Positions 8,143-15,080 of a DNA stretch of 31,273 nucleotides are shown one piece after another (the first letter of the stretch is position 1; every line of letters starts with the position of its first letter). Source of the DNA: CAZOSF01 sp964582415 (GTDB lineage: Bacteria > Bacteroidota > Bacteroidia > Flavobacteriales > Flavobacteriaceae). Position numbers and translations under genes: made by a program. Location: NCBI GenBank assembly GCA_964582415.1, contig CAZOSF010000024.1, forward strand, positions 1-31,273, given 5' to 3'. Below the pieces are notes generated by a model, which worked only from the letters and a program-made list of their open reading frames with translations, was not told the origin of the DNA and made no database searches.

Positions 8143-8859
8143 ATGAAAAAGTCAAGAATTTATGCGCTAATGGGAGGCGCGGCGCTAGCAGTGCTGTCGC
8201 TAATTCTCATTTCGGCAGACCACGTAGACTCCCCCTCCGTAGCCAATACCTCGAGTGATATCTCCGATTTCTATGCTTTCCAAGGGGAAAATCCAGACAA
8301 TACCGTATTTATCGTTACCCTTCAGGGGCCCTTGAATGCGGGAGCGGTTACTGAAAACGCTCAGTTCGATGAAGATGTGTTGGTGGAATTCAATATCGAT
8401 ACTACCGGCGATTTTGTGGAAGATATCGTGATTCAGGCTATCCGAAGGGACAGTATCATGTACTTCTTTGGACCCGTTGGAGTGGCCGCTGAAGAAACTG
8501 GACTTGAAAGTCAGATTTATGTTGAAGATTTTTCAGGGGAGGTAGAGATTTCCAAAACGGACGAAAACATTATTGCTGAAGTGGATGGATTGCGATTTTT
8601 TGCCGGGCCAAGAAGAGATCCATTTTATTTCGATAGAAACCGTTACGAACAAATCATTTCGGGAGCAGTACTGCCTGAAGGATTTTTGGTCGAGGGAGAA
8701 GCAACCGACTTCTATGCCGACAAGAATGTGCTAACGATTGCTGTTGAAGTACCTAACGCACTCTTAGGGGCTGCTCCTGCCCATATTGGAAGCAGTGCAG
8801 GCATCAACGGATTACCCAATGCCTACAATGTGTGGGTAACAACAAAAAGAAAACAATAA
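8143..8859 (+). CDS. DUF4331 family secreted protein (N-terminal-type domain)
   Basis: 238 residues with a signal peptide or N-terminal anchor (about 1-25) directly followed by DHVDSPSVANTSSDISDFYAF, the DUF4331 signature in which an exported domain begins with an '(S)H..AP......DI.D.YAF' motif. The rest, with DEDVLVEFNIDTTGDFVEDI and an end at NVWVTTKRK, fits the beta-rich core. Full-length DUF4331 proteins I know are typically above 400 residues; this one lacks the C-terminal part, while the next gene seems to carry it. Function unknown. Confidence 0.8.
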   Translation: MKKSRIYALMGGAALAVLSLILISADHVDSPSVANTSSDISDFYAFQGENPDNTVFIVTLQGPLNAGAVTENAQFDEDVLVEFNIDTTGDFVEDIVIQAIRRDSIMYFFGPVGVAAEETGLESQIYVEDFSGEVEISKTDENIIAEVDGLRFFAGPRRDPFYFDRNRYEQIISGAVLPEGFLVEGEATDFYADKNVLTIAVEVPNALLGAAPAHIGSSAGINGLPNAYNVWVTTKRKQ

Positions 8860-8875
8860 CCTAAAGAAAACAGTA

Positions 8876-9592
8876 ATGAGTTTACGATATATTCAAATAG
8901 CCGTATTGACTTTGGGGATTGGATTTCTTTTTACCCAATGTGCCGACGACGACGATAACGGAAACATTATAGAATATGCCACTTGCGATGATGGGATTCA
9001 AAATGGAGATGAAGAAGGCGTGGATTGCGGAGGAAGTTGTACTGCCTGTTTTGACGGGCTGGACTTTAGTGGAACCTATGTCCAAGAGGATATTGCCGGA
9101 CGCCCTGGGGTAAATACTTTATTGGGTGGGTCCGATATGGTGAAGGATATGTTCAATACAACCCTGGTAAGCCAACGCACCAATACGGATTTTATAAACG
9201 GTACCAGTGATACCTTTCCATCCGTTTTCCTGGCAACTTTAGAAGGTCTTCACGATTCGTACGGGACCGCACTGGGTACGGAAATCGATTATGAAACCAA
9301 TTTCTTGGGAATGAATGGAACTACCTTTACGACTTTCTTGGCTTCCTATGATGCGTTGCAAGTAGCGCCAGATGGAGTCACTGCCTATAACGACGGCACC
9401 AATGTTTTTACTGGTTATGCACCTGGTGAAGATGTTATGGATTTTACCCTAACACTTATGTTCGGAGGGGTAGATGGTACGCGATTCGATGGTAATAATG
9501 ATACGCCACAGCTCACTTCCGATGGGGTAGGACCAGGAGATAGGGTGTATCCACAAGTATTTCCATATTTGGAAAGCCCCATAACAGAATAA
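8876..9592 (+). CDS. Lipoprotein with Cys-rich motif and DUF4331-like C-terminus
   Basis: 238 residues; signal peptide with lipobox LFTQC (lipid Cys22) and then an acidic stretch (ADDDDNG). Residues about 36-58 form the CDDGIQNGDEEGVDCGGSCT motif found as a small disulfide-rich module in many Bacteroidota surface proteins. The C-terminus, with APGEDVMDFTLTLMFGG then DGVGPGDRVYPQVFPYLESP, recalls the closing 'DDV.D..L....GG ... DGV..ND......FPYL' of full-length DUF4331 proteins. The start is 16 nt after the preceding gene, so they are co-transcribed. I infer the two proteins may act together. The stop lies 1 nt from the end of convergent crtY. Confidence 0.6.
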   Translation: MSLRYIQIAVLTLGIGFLFTQCADDDDNGNIIEYATCDDGIQNGDEEGVDCGGSCTACFDGLDFSGTYVQEDIAGRPGVNTLLGGSDMVKDMFNTTLVSQRTNTDFINGTSDTFPSVFLATLEGLHDSYGTALGTEIDYETNFLGMNGTTFTTFLASYDALQVAPDGVTAYNDGTNVFTGYAPGEDVMDFTLTLMFGGVDGTRFDGNNDTPQLTSDGVGPGDRVYPQVFPYLESPITE

Positions 9593-9593
9593 A

Positions 9594-10301
9594 TTAGGAT
9601 AGCAGTTCTTTCGAGCTGCTTTTCTTTTTTAAATGCAATTCCATTACGAGAACTACCGTTAGCAACATGCCTAAATTGTAGATGGTATCCTCTACTGGGA
9701 TGGTTCCCATACGAATGCCAAGATTTTCTGCATTATTATACCAAACTACAGGTTCTGGAATATAACTCCCAGTGAGAATCCCATTCACAATAAAAAAAGG
9801 AATAAGGATTACAAGGAAACTTGCAAAAAAGGGACCTAGGATTTCCGGCTGGCGATTGAGTGTAAACCCGAGAAGTAGGAGGGCATACCCAAAATTAACC
9901 ATCGTATACCAACGATCATAACGATACCATAGTACTAAAATTAATAGCGTTACGACACTGCTGTAAAGAACCATCGCTGTCTTTTTAGTAAATCGAAAGC
10001 TCGGAAGCAATTCTGTTAGCGCATAGTGCGTGAATATACAGGCGTAAGGGATACAGAAGAAAAACAGCCATTCCTCTAATGGGAGGTTCAAGAAATAGAT
10101 CCCGGTAAGATATTCTGGATTAAAACCCCAGAAACCGTTATTGGTAAAAATGATGTCCCATGGTATAAAAACGGCCATCATTATCAATGTCCCCAATAAA
10201 AAGGAGGGCCATTTTTTATAAAATTGGATTTTCGGATGAAATGAAAATAGAAAGGGTATGAGAAACGACCCTAGGTCTAACCAAAGGTAGAGTGATTTCA
10301 T
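9594..10301 (-). CDS. crtY: Lycopene cyclase, fused CrtYcd type
   Basis: Cyclises the ends of lycopene to beta-carotene. 235 residues from ATG at 10301, chosen because the longer open frame (to 10349) runs back into crtZ, while this start lies 2 nt after the crtZ stop. The sequence is strongly hydrophobic, with about seven membrane segments in two related halves. Each half has the conserved acidic motif of this non-flavin cyclase family: PLEEW (74-78) and PVEDT (202-206). It is the last gene of the carotenoid operon. Known members act as two polypeptides (CrtYc, CrtYd) in Gram-positives and as one fused protein in Bacteroidota. Confidence 0.9.
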   Translation of the reverse strand: MKSLYLWLDLGSFLIPFLFSFHPKIQFYKKWPSFLLGTLIMMAVFIPWDIIFTNNGFWGFNPEYLTGIYFLNLPLEEWLFFFCIPYACIFTHYALTELLPSFRFTKKTAMVLYSSVVTLLILVLWYRYDRWYTMVNFGYALLLLGFTLNRQPEILGPFFASFLVILIPFFIVNGILTGSYIPEPVVWYNNAENLGIRMGTIPVEDTIYNLGMLLTVVLVMELHLKKKSSSKELLS

Positions 10302-10303
10302 CC

Positions 10304-10753
10304 TTATTTTTTGAAGTACTTCAAAGGAGGCAGCAGCATTCCAAAGCATTCCCCTTCCCCTTTACCAAGATGTTTATGGTGAATTTTATGAGCTCTTCGA
10401 ATCCCTCGGGCATACCAGTTATTGGCATTACGAAACATCTTGAATCGTTGGTGGATAAAGATATCATGCACTAGGAAATAGGTCAAACCATAAGCGAAAA
10501 TGCCTAGACCTATTGGAAGTCCAGCCCAAAAGTCCTCGTATTGCCATAGGTAAAAGAAAATGATACTCACCACTGCATAAAATATAAAGAAAGCATCATT
10601 GCGCTCAAACCAGCTATCATGATCTTTTCTATGGTGGTCTCTATGCAAACTCCAAAGGAAACCATGCATGACATATTTGTGGGTAAACCATGCCATAAAT
10701 TCCATAATGCTGAAAGTACCCAAAAACACTACTATCCAATACACTTTACTCAT
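10304..10753 (-). CDS. crtZ: Beta-carotene hydroxylase CrtZ
   Basis: Membrane di-iron 3,3'-hydroxylase converting beta-carotene to zeaxanthin. 149 residues with all the histidine clusters of the fatty-acid-hydroxylase/CrtZ family: H25-K-Y-V-M-H30, H37-R-D-H-H41, H96-D-I-F-I-H101 and H122-K-I-H-H126. Membrane segments lie at about 5-22, 54-70 and 80-98. It starts 6 nt after the crtB stop and ends 2 nt before crtY. The hydroxylase makes zeaxanthin the expected end product unless modifying enzymes are encoded elsewhere. Confidence 0.94.
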   Translation of the reverse strand: MSKVYWIVVFLGTFSIMEFMAWFTHKYVMHGFLWSLHRDHHRKDHDSWFERNDAFFIFYAVVSIIFFYLWQYEDFWAGLPIGLGIFAYGLTYFLVHDIFIHQRFKMFRNANNWYARGIRRAHKIHHKHLGKGEGECFGMLLPPLKYFKK

Positions 10754-10759
10754 AACTAA

Positions 10760-11602
10760 CTATCTTACTAAATTTAGGTGGTATTTAACATAACTACGCG
10801 TCAACAAGCCCACTTTTTCGTAATTGGGGACTCGAATGCGTTTGTTTTTAATTTCGACGGCGGGTGTTTTATATAGTTTTTTTAGAAGGCGTCTGTAATA
10901 ACGATAGGCAATAAATACCCCAAACTTGGCTTCTGCAGGTAACTGTAAAATTCCTGCATACCCTAGTTTGAAATCTTCCTCTATTTCATCGATAATGGCC
11001 TTTTTGGACAATTCGTCCAATTCATTTAGGTTGGTGTTTGGGAAATACGTTCTGTTTAAGCCATCGTGGTCTGCTTTGAGATCCCTTAAAAAGTTCACCT
11101 TTTGGAAGGCAGAGCCCAAATGCATGGCAGCGTTTTTCAATTCGTTGTATCGGATTTCGTCACCTTTCACAAAAACCTTTAAACACATTAACCCGACCAC
11201 ATCGGCAGAGCCATAAATATATTCTTGATATTCTTCTTTGGTGCGATATACATTTTTGCTCAGGTCCAATTCCATGCTTTTCATAAAAGCATCGATAAGT
11301 TCCTTCGGAATACTATAGGAGTGAACGGTATGTTGAAAAGCATTTAGAATTGGGTTCAGGCTAATGCGATCTTTTAAGGAACGTTCGAGGTCTTCCCTAA
11401 AGTACTTGAATAGAGTTTCCTTGTCATAATCATGAAAGGAATCCACGATTTCGTCGGCAAAGCGAACAAAACCATAAATATTGTAGATATCCTGTCGAAT
11501 GGAAGGGGCTAACATTTTAGTAGCCATGGAAAAAGAGGTGCTGTAGGTTTGGGTAACCTTCCTACTGCATGTTTGAGAAACGATGTCGAATAACGCTTTC
11601 AT
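10760..11602 (-). CDS. crtB: Phytoene synthase CrtB
   Basis: Condenses two geranylgeranyl diphosphates to phytoene. The 280 residues carry the two Mg2+-binding aspartate motifs of squalene/phytoene synthases: DEIVD (50-54) and RDLKAD within VNFLRDLKADHDGLNRTYFP (Asp174, Asp178). The N-terminal TYSTSFSMATKML stretch is also typical. It starts 5 nt after crtI and ends 6 nt before crtZ, so it belongs to the same transcript. No geranylgeranyl diphosphate synthase gene is present in the window, so its substrate must come from a gene elsewhere. Confidence 0.95.
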   Translation of the reverse strand: MKALFDIVSQTCSRKVTQTYSTSFSMATKMLAPSIRQDIYNIYGFVRFADEIVDSFHDYDKETLFKYFREDLERSLKDRISLNPILNAFQHTVHSYSIPKELIDAFMKSMELDLSKNVYRTKEEYQEYIYGSADVVGLMCLKVFVKGDEIRYNELKNAAMHLGSAFQKVNFLRDLKADHDGLNRTYFPNTNLNELDELSKKAIIDEIEEDFKLGYAGILQLPAEAKFGVFIAYRYYRRLLKKLYKTPAVEIKNKRIRVPNYEKVGLLTRSYVKYHLNLVR

Positions 11603-11607
11603 AACAA

Positions 11608-13065
11608 TTACAAATCCTTTAAAATGAGACTTGAGACCACTTTTCCCGAAATCAACGAGGGAGGAACTCCCGGTCCGGGAACCGTCAGTTGCCCTGTAAA
11701 GTAAAGTCCTTTCACTTTTTTGCTACGCAATTTAGGCCTTAAAAAGGCAGTTTGCAGCAAGGTATTTGCCAAACCATAGGCATTTCCCTTGTAAGAGTGA
11801 TAGTCCTGTACAAAATCGTCAATACAAAAGGCCTCTTTAAATATAATATTTTTTTTCACTTCCGCTTGGACAATTGTTTCCATACGGTCGATAATTTTGT
11901 TGAAGTAGGTCTCTCTCAAGGTTTGGGTGTCTTTCAATCCGGGTGCCAACGGAATCAAGAAAATAGCCGCTTCCTTTCCTTCTGGGGCGGCCGAAGCGTC
12001 AGTTTTCGAGGGGAAGCTGGCATAGAACAAAGGTTTTTCTGGCCATCTTGGAACATCATATATGGCATGGGCATGTTCCTCAAAGGGAACATCAAAAAAC
12101 AAGGTGTGATGTTCCACATTGGGGATTTTTTTATCAAAGCCTACATAGAACAAAAGGGAAGAAGGGGCGAAAATTTTCTTTTCCCAATAGGCTTCACTGT
12201 ACTGTCTGTAGGGTTCGTCCAATAACGTCTCACTATGATGATAATCTGCCCCACTTAACACAATATCTGCTGAAATATCTTCACCATTTACTTTAATTCC
12301 AACAGCCTTTCCTTTTGAAACTAGGATTTTTTCAACTTCTTGATTGGAGTGGAAGGTCACTCCCAAGGATTTAGCCAGGGCGACCATTCCTTCCACAACA
12401 CTATACATTCCATTCTTTGGGTGGAAGGTTCCCAAACCAAAGTCGGCAAAGTTCATAAAGTTGTAGAAAGCTGGAGTATTGGAAGGTTTTGCTCCGAGAA
12501 ATAATACCGGGAATTCCAAAATGGATATCAATTTAGGATTTTTGAATTCCTTTCTTACTTCTTTGCTGATAGTACTAAAAAATTGCCCCAGTTTTTTCAT
12601 GGTCACCGGTGTAACCAGTTCTAATGGGGATACCCCAGGACGATAGACCAAATCTTTGATGGCGATCTCGTAATTATCTTGAGCCTCATCGATAAACTTC
12701 TGGAGTTTTATGGAACTCCCTGGTTCAACCGATTCGAAGGTTTCCTTGATTTTTTCTAACGTATCCGCTATAGTAATGGCATCGTTAACTCCGAAATATA
12801 CTTGATAAGCAGGGCTGAGTTTGATGAGCTCATAGAAGTGTGATGGGTGGGTGCCAAAGTCTTCGAAAAAGCGCTCAAAAACGTCAGGCATCCAATACCA
12901 TGTGGGGCCCATGTCAAAATTGAAACCTTCTTTTTCTAGACGTCGTGCGCGTCCGCCGAATGTCGCGTTCTTTTCATGAATACTTACGTCATGACCTTCT
13001 TTGGCCAAATAACAGGAGGCCGCCAAAGACGAAAACCCCGAACCGATGATTACTACTCTTGCCAT
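11608..13065 (-). CDS. crtI: Phytoene desaturase CrtI
   Basis: FAD-dependent four-step desaturation of phytoene to lycopene. 485 residues; the N-terminal dinucleotide-binding motif VVIIGSGFSSLAASCYLAKE (4-23) and the C-terminal YFTGQLTVPGPGVPPSLISG motif are diagnostic of the CrtI family. The ATG at 13065 is right at the nucleotide-binding fold, as in homologues. A -7 box ends only 11 nt ahead of this ATG, which implies a nearly leaderless transcript for an internal promoter, and a palindrome covers the same stretch. The regulator gene merR lies 65 nt upstream. Confidence 0.96.
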   Translation of the reverse strand: MARVVIIGSGFSSLAASCYLAKEGHDVSIHEKNATFGGRARRLEKEGFNFDMGPTWYWMPDVFERFFEDFGTHPSHFYELIKLSPAYQVYFGVNDAITIADTLEKIKETFESVEPGSSIKLQKFIDEAQDNYEIAIKDLVYRPGVSPLELVTPVTMKKLGQFFSTISKEVRKEFKNPKLISILEFPVLFLGAKPSNTPAFYNFMNFADFGLGTFHPKNGMYSVVEGMVALAKSLGVTFHSNQEVEKILVSKGKAVGIKVNGEDISADIVLSGADYHHSETLLDEPYRQYSEAYWEKKIFAPSSLLFYVGFDKKIPNVEHHTLFFDVPFEEHAHAIYDVPRWPEKPLFYASFPSKTDASAAPEGKEAAIFLIPLAPGLKDTQTLRETYFNKIIDRMETIVQAEVKKNIIFKEAFCIDDFVQDYHSYKGNAYGLANTLLQTAFLRPKLRSKKVKGLYFTGQLTVPGPGVPPSLISGKVVSSLILKDL

Positions 13066-13069
13066 ACTT

Positions 13070-13099
13070 TGTTTAACAAATATAGAATATATTTAAACA
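13070..13099 (-). promoter_or_regulatory. Promoter and candidate operator ahead of crtI
   Basis: On the minus strand a TATATTTG (13084-13077) matches the TAnnTTTG -7 box; the -33 position is poor (TTA at about 13105-13103). The box sits inside the palindrome TGTTTAA (13070-13076), 16 nt, TTAAACA (13093-13099), whose arms extend to 9 bp as TTTGTTTAA/TTAAACAAA. Binding there would block RNA polymerase. A site with identical spacing lies ahead of merR. That it is bound by the neighbouring MerR protein is inferred. Confidence 0.5.
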
Positions 13100-13130
13100 A
13101 AATAAGAGGTGTTAGAAAATCTTTATGATT

Positions 13131-14030
13131 TTAAGATAAAATTTTTGATTCCAACTGCTTTAGGCTGTAGATGATTTCTACCCTTTTTGGTAGGTCTTTG
13201 GTTTGTAGGGTTTGAATTTTGCTGCCCATTAACCAAAGAGAATACCCTGGTTTATTTCCGATTCCCTTCAAATATTCTTGAACATAATCCGCAACCGATT
13301 TGTCGTCTGGTTTTACGGTAAGATAGGAGAGGAAGGTGATCTTCGAATAATGTTTCAACAAATGCGTCAGGTTTTCCAGTGGGATATTACTGCCTAAATA
13401 AATGGTATTGTGGCCATGTTTTAGAAGCAGGTAATTCGCAAATAAAAGTCCGATTTCATGTATTTCTTCGTGAGGAAGAAATAAGGCAAATTCCGGCGGC
13501 TTACTGAACTTTTGCTTTTGACGAATCGAATGTATGTTCAGAATTATCTTTTGTTTGATGAGCTCCGAGGTGAACCGTTCATGTACAGGATCGATAGTTC
13601 CCGTAAGCCATAAAGTACCGATCTCATCCAAAAGTGGGATAAAGACTTCATAAAATATTTCATCAAAAGATTTGTCTCGTGTCAACTGCTCGTAGGTGGT
13701 TGCAAACAGCGCATGATCGAATTCAAACATCGCTTTTTTGAATTCTTGAATTGCGAAACTTTCCTGATCTCCTGGGCCTAAATTTTGAACAAGGGTTTTA
13801 ATTTCATTCTCTTTAAATCCAGCAATTTTTGAAATTTTATACCCATGATTGTATAAAAAAGTTACGTTGAGCAACTTCTTTAAATTCAATAGGTCGTATT
13901 GCCGAATATTGGTATCGGTACGATCCGGTTCCAAGAGATTGTAACGCTTTTCCCAAATACGAATGGTGTGGGCCTTGACGCCACTTAAATTCTCTAGATC
14001 CTTGATACTGAATTGTGTTTTAACAGACAT
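13131..14030 (-). CDS. MerR-family regulator with cobalamin-binding-like domain (CarH/LitR-like)
   Basis: 299 residues. N-terminal MerR winged helix (about 6-75; GVKAHTIRIWEKRYNLLEPD), a helical bundle (about 90-170) and a C-terminal Rossmann-like B12-binding domain (about 178-295). The cobalamin motif is partly kept: E189-I-H191-E-I-G194 (the E/DxHxxG motif with the lower axial His) and S235-Y-L237, but the final GG is GS (269-270). The Wx9EH motif of light-sensing CarH is Wx9ER here (W141, E151, R152), and the residue after Trp is Leu, not His. It heads the carotenoid operon and is its likely regulator, by analogy with CarA/CarH/LitR repressors of carotenoid genes. Whether it binds B12 or senses light is open. 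Confidence 0.85.
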   Translation of the reverse strand: MSVKTQFSIKDLENLSGVKAHTIRIWEKRYNLLEPDRTDTNIRQYDLLNLKKLLNVTFLYNHGYKISKIAGFKENEIKTLVQNLGPGDQESFAIQEFKKAMFEFDHALFATTYEQLTRDKSFDEIFYEVFIPLLDEIGTLWLTGTIDPVHERFTSELIKQKIILNIHSIRQKQKFSKPPEFALFLPHEEIHEIGLLFANYLLLKHGHNTIYLGSNIPLENLTHLLKHYSKITFLSYLTVKPDDKSVADYVQEYLKGIGNKPGYSLWLMGSKIQTLQTKDLPKRVEIIYSLKQLESKILS

Positions 14031-14048
14031 TATTCAGGCTTTAAGTTC

Positions 14049-14081
14049 CAAAGATATAGAATTCATGTTAAAAGTGTTCAA
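14049..14081 (-). promoter_or_regulatory. Promoter of merR-crt operon
   Basis: Minus strand: TTG (14081-14079), 22 nt, TATCTTTG (14056-14049), with transcription expected to start near 14043, about 12 nt before the merR ATG. The TTG is part of the half-site TTGAACA of the palindrome at 14075-14104, so occupancy of that site would block this promoter. Confidence 0.6.
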
Positions 14082-14104
14082 TATTTTTATAGAAAGACTA
14101 AACA
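14075..14104. promoter_or_regulatory. Candidate operator ahead of merR
   Basis: TGTTCAA (14075-14081), 16 nt, CTAAACA (14098-14104); an exact inverted core AAAGTGTT (14071-14078) / AACACTTT (14101-14108) overlaps it. Overall span is 30 bp, the same as the site at 13070-13099, and the four half-sites agree on TGTTYAR. It covers the -33 element of the merR promoter, suggesting autorepression. Function is inferred from this shared geometry. Confidence 0.45.
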
Positions 14105-14152
14105 CTTTGAAATTTTGCGAGCTTAAGCTCTCAAATTATTTAGAATGGACAT

Positions 14153-14181
14153 AAAAAAAACGCTGAGGTATCAGCGTTTTT
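14153..14181. terminator. Intrinsic terminator after tRNA-Leu
   Basis: CGCTGA (14161-14166), loop GGTA, TCAGCG (14171-14176), flanked by eight A on the left and five T on the right, so it can stop transcription in both directions. It ends the tRNA transcript on the minus strand and insulates it from the merR promoter beyond. Confidence 0.85.
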
Positions 14182-14182
14182 G

Positions 14183-14265
14183 TACCGAGAATGGGAATCG
14201 AACCCACACGTCCTTAGGACACATGGCCCTCAACCATGCCTGTCTACCAGTTCCAGCACCTCGGT
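14183..14265 (-). tRNA. tRNA-Leu (anticodon GAG)
   Basis: Minus strand cloverleaf: acceptor ACCGAGG/TCTCGGT, anticodon stem CATGG/CCATG with loop TTGAGGG (anticodon GAG, reading CUC/CUU), a long class-II variable arm containing TCCTAAGGA, and T-arm GTGGG-TTCGATT-CCCAT. The long variable arm supports leucine identity. The 3' CCA is not encoded. It is the second tRNA of a two-tRNA transcript. Confidence 0.93.
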
Positions 14266-14283
14266 GTCGAAGGATTTTAAACT

Positions 14284-14312
14284 AAAAAGTCAAGCATGAA
14301 GCCCGACTTTTT
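14284..14312 (-). terminator. Strong hairpin between the two tRNA genes
   Basis: AAAAAGTC (14284-14291) and GACTTTTT (14305-14312) pair exactly; on the minus strand the stem continues as GUCGGGC/GCUUGAC with two G-U pairs and loop UUCAU, giving about 12 bp. The U-run is inside the stem rather than after it, so it may be a partial terminator or a processing signal between tRNA-Lys and tRNA-Leu. Confidence 0.5.
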
Positions 14313-14315
14313 ACT

Positions 14316-14391
14316 TGGTGACCTGGCTGGGGCTCGAACCCAGGACCACCTCCTTAAAAGGGAGGTGCTCTACCAACTGAGCTACCAGGTC
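14316..14391 (-). tRNA. tRNA-Lys (anticodon UUU)
   Basis: Minus strand cloverleaf: acceptor GACCTGG/CCAGGTC, D-arm GCTC-AGTTGGTA-GAGC, anticodon stem CCTCC/GGAGG with loop CTTTTAA (anticodon TTT), and T-arm CTGGG-TTCGAGC-CCCAG. The discriminator A and CCA are encoded (to 14316), unlike the neighbouring tRNA-Leu. The promoter is at 14456-14487, with a structured leader between. Confidence 0.96.
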
Positions 14392-14394
14392 TTC

Positions 14395-14454
14395 AAAAAA
14401 TTAAGCGGGTTTTGACCCGCTATAACACAATGGATAGTTTTTGTGTTTGCGGGT
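14395..14454 (-). promoter_or_regulatory. tRNA-Lys leader with mutually exclusive hairpins
   Basis: On the minus strand, ACCCGC (14454-14449) and AACACAA (14447-14441) can pair with UUGUGUU (14430-14424) and GCGGGU (14420-14415), a 13-bp interrupted hairpin. The same GCGGGU also lies in AGCGGGU-CAAA-ACCCGCU (14421-14404), followed by UAA and six U (14400-14395), which resembles an intrinsic terminator. The two folds exclude each other, as in attenuators. Function is inferred; the leader may equally be a precursor-processing element. Confidence 0.5.
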
Positions 14455-14455
14455 G

Positions 14456-14487
14456 CAAATATAATATCATTATTAGTATTAATCAAA
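14456..14487 (-). promoter_or_regulatory. Promoter of tRNA-Lys/tRNA-Leu operon
   Basis: Minus strand: TTTG (14487-14484), 20 nt, TATATTTG (14463-14456), followed at once by CACCCGC. The same TTTGCACCCGC start region occurs twice at the right end of the window, marking it as a shared feature of stable-RNA promoters in this genome. Confidence 0.8.
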
Positions 14488-14558
14488 CTAATTTCTGTGA
14501 AAATTGAAGAATATTTTTCCTGTACTATTTCAAAGCCCATTTTACGATATTTGTGGTT

Positions 14559-15080
14559 ATGAAAATAATCTTAGTTGGGTATATGGGCTCGGGTAAATCC
14601 ACCCTGGGTGAGGCGCTTTCCAAAACGCTGGATATGCCTTTTCTGGACTTGGATAACGTGATAGAGCAGCGTGAAGGGGGTTCCATCCAAGAAATTTTTA
14701 AAAGAAAAGGGGAAATTTATTTTCGAAAAAAGGAAGCCACATATCTGCAGGAAGTGTTGGAAACAAAGGAATCTATGATTCTTGCACTTGGCGGTGGTAC
14801 ACCTTGTTATGGCACCGTTATGCAGGATTTGCATGATAGGGAAGACGTGACCACGATATATTTAAAAGCTTCCATCGATGAACTTACCAGCCGACTCTGG
14901 CCAGAGAAGGAACATCGCCCTTTAATTGCTCATTTGGATGATGAAGAGTTGCTAAATGATTTTATTCGAAAACATCTCTTCGAACGAAAATTTTTCTATC
15001 TGCAGGCGCATATTACCATCGATATCGATGGAAAAGATATTCCCGTCTTGTTGGAAGAAATAGTGATGCGCTTATTTTAA
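14559..15080 (+). CDS. aroK: Shikimate kinase AroK
   Basis: Phosphorylates shikimate at the 3-hydroxyl, the fifth step of chorismate synthesis. 173 residues from ATG 14559 (a GTG two codons earlier is possible but puts extra residues before the usual MKIILVGYMGSGKST start). Walker A GYMGSGKST, the shikimate-binding LDLDNVIEQREG (Asp), LALGGGTPC, and the lid LWPEKEHRPL are all present. A GATATTTG sits six bases before the ATG, suggesting a very short leader. Its 3' end overlaps the convergent phosphoribosyltransferase gene by 9 nt. Confidence 0.94.
   Translation: MKIILVGYMGSGKSTLGEALSKTLDMPFLDLDNVIEQREGGSIQEIFKRKGEIYFRKKEATYLQEVLETKESMILALGGGTPCYGTVMQDLHDREDVTTIYLKASIDELTSRLWPEKEHRPLIAHLDDEELLNDFIRKHLFERKFFYLQAHITIDIDGKDIPVLLEEIVMRLF

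Noticed and set aside
10302..10349. Longer start for crtY inside crtZ
   Set aside because: The extra residues are a shadow of crtZ; the ATG at 10301 begins the membrane segment expected for this cyclase.
11752..12225. 157-residue open frame opposite crtI
   Set aside because: Antisense shadow of a well-supported gene; no protein-like motif and no promoter.
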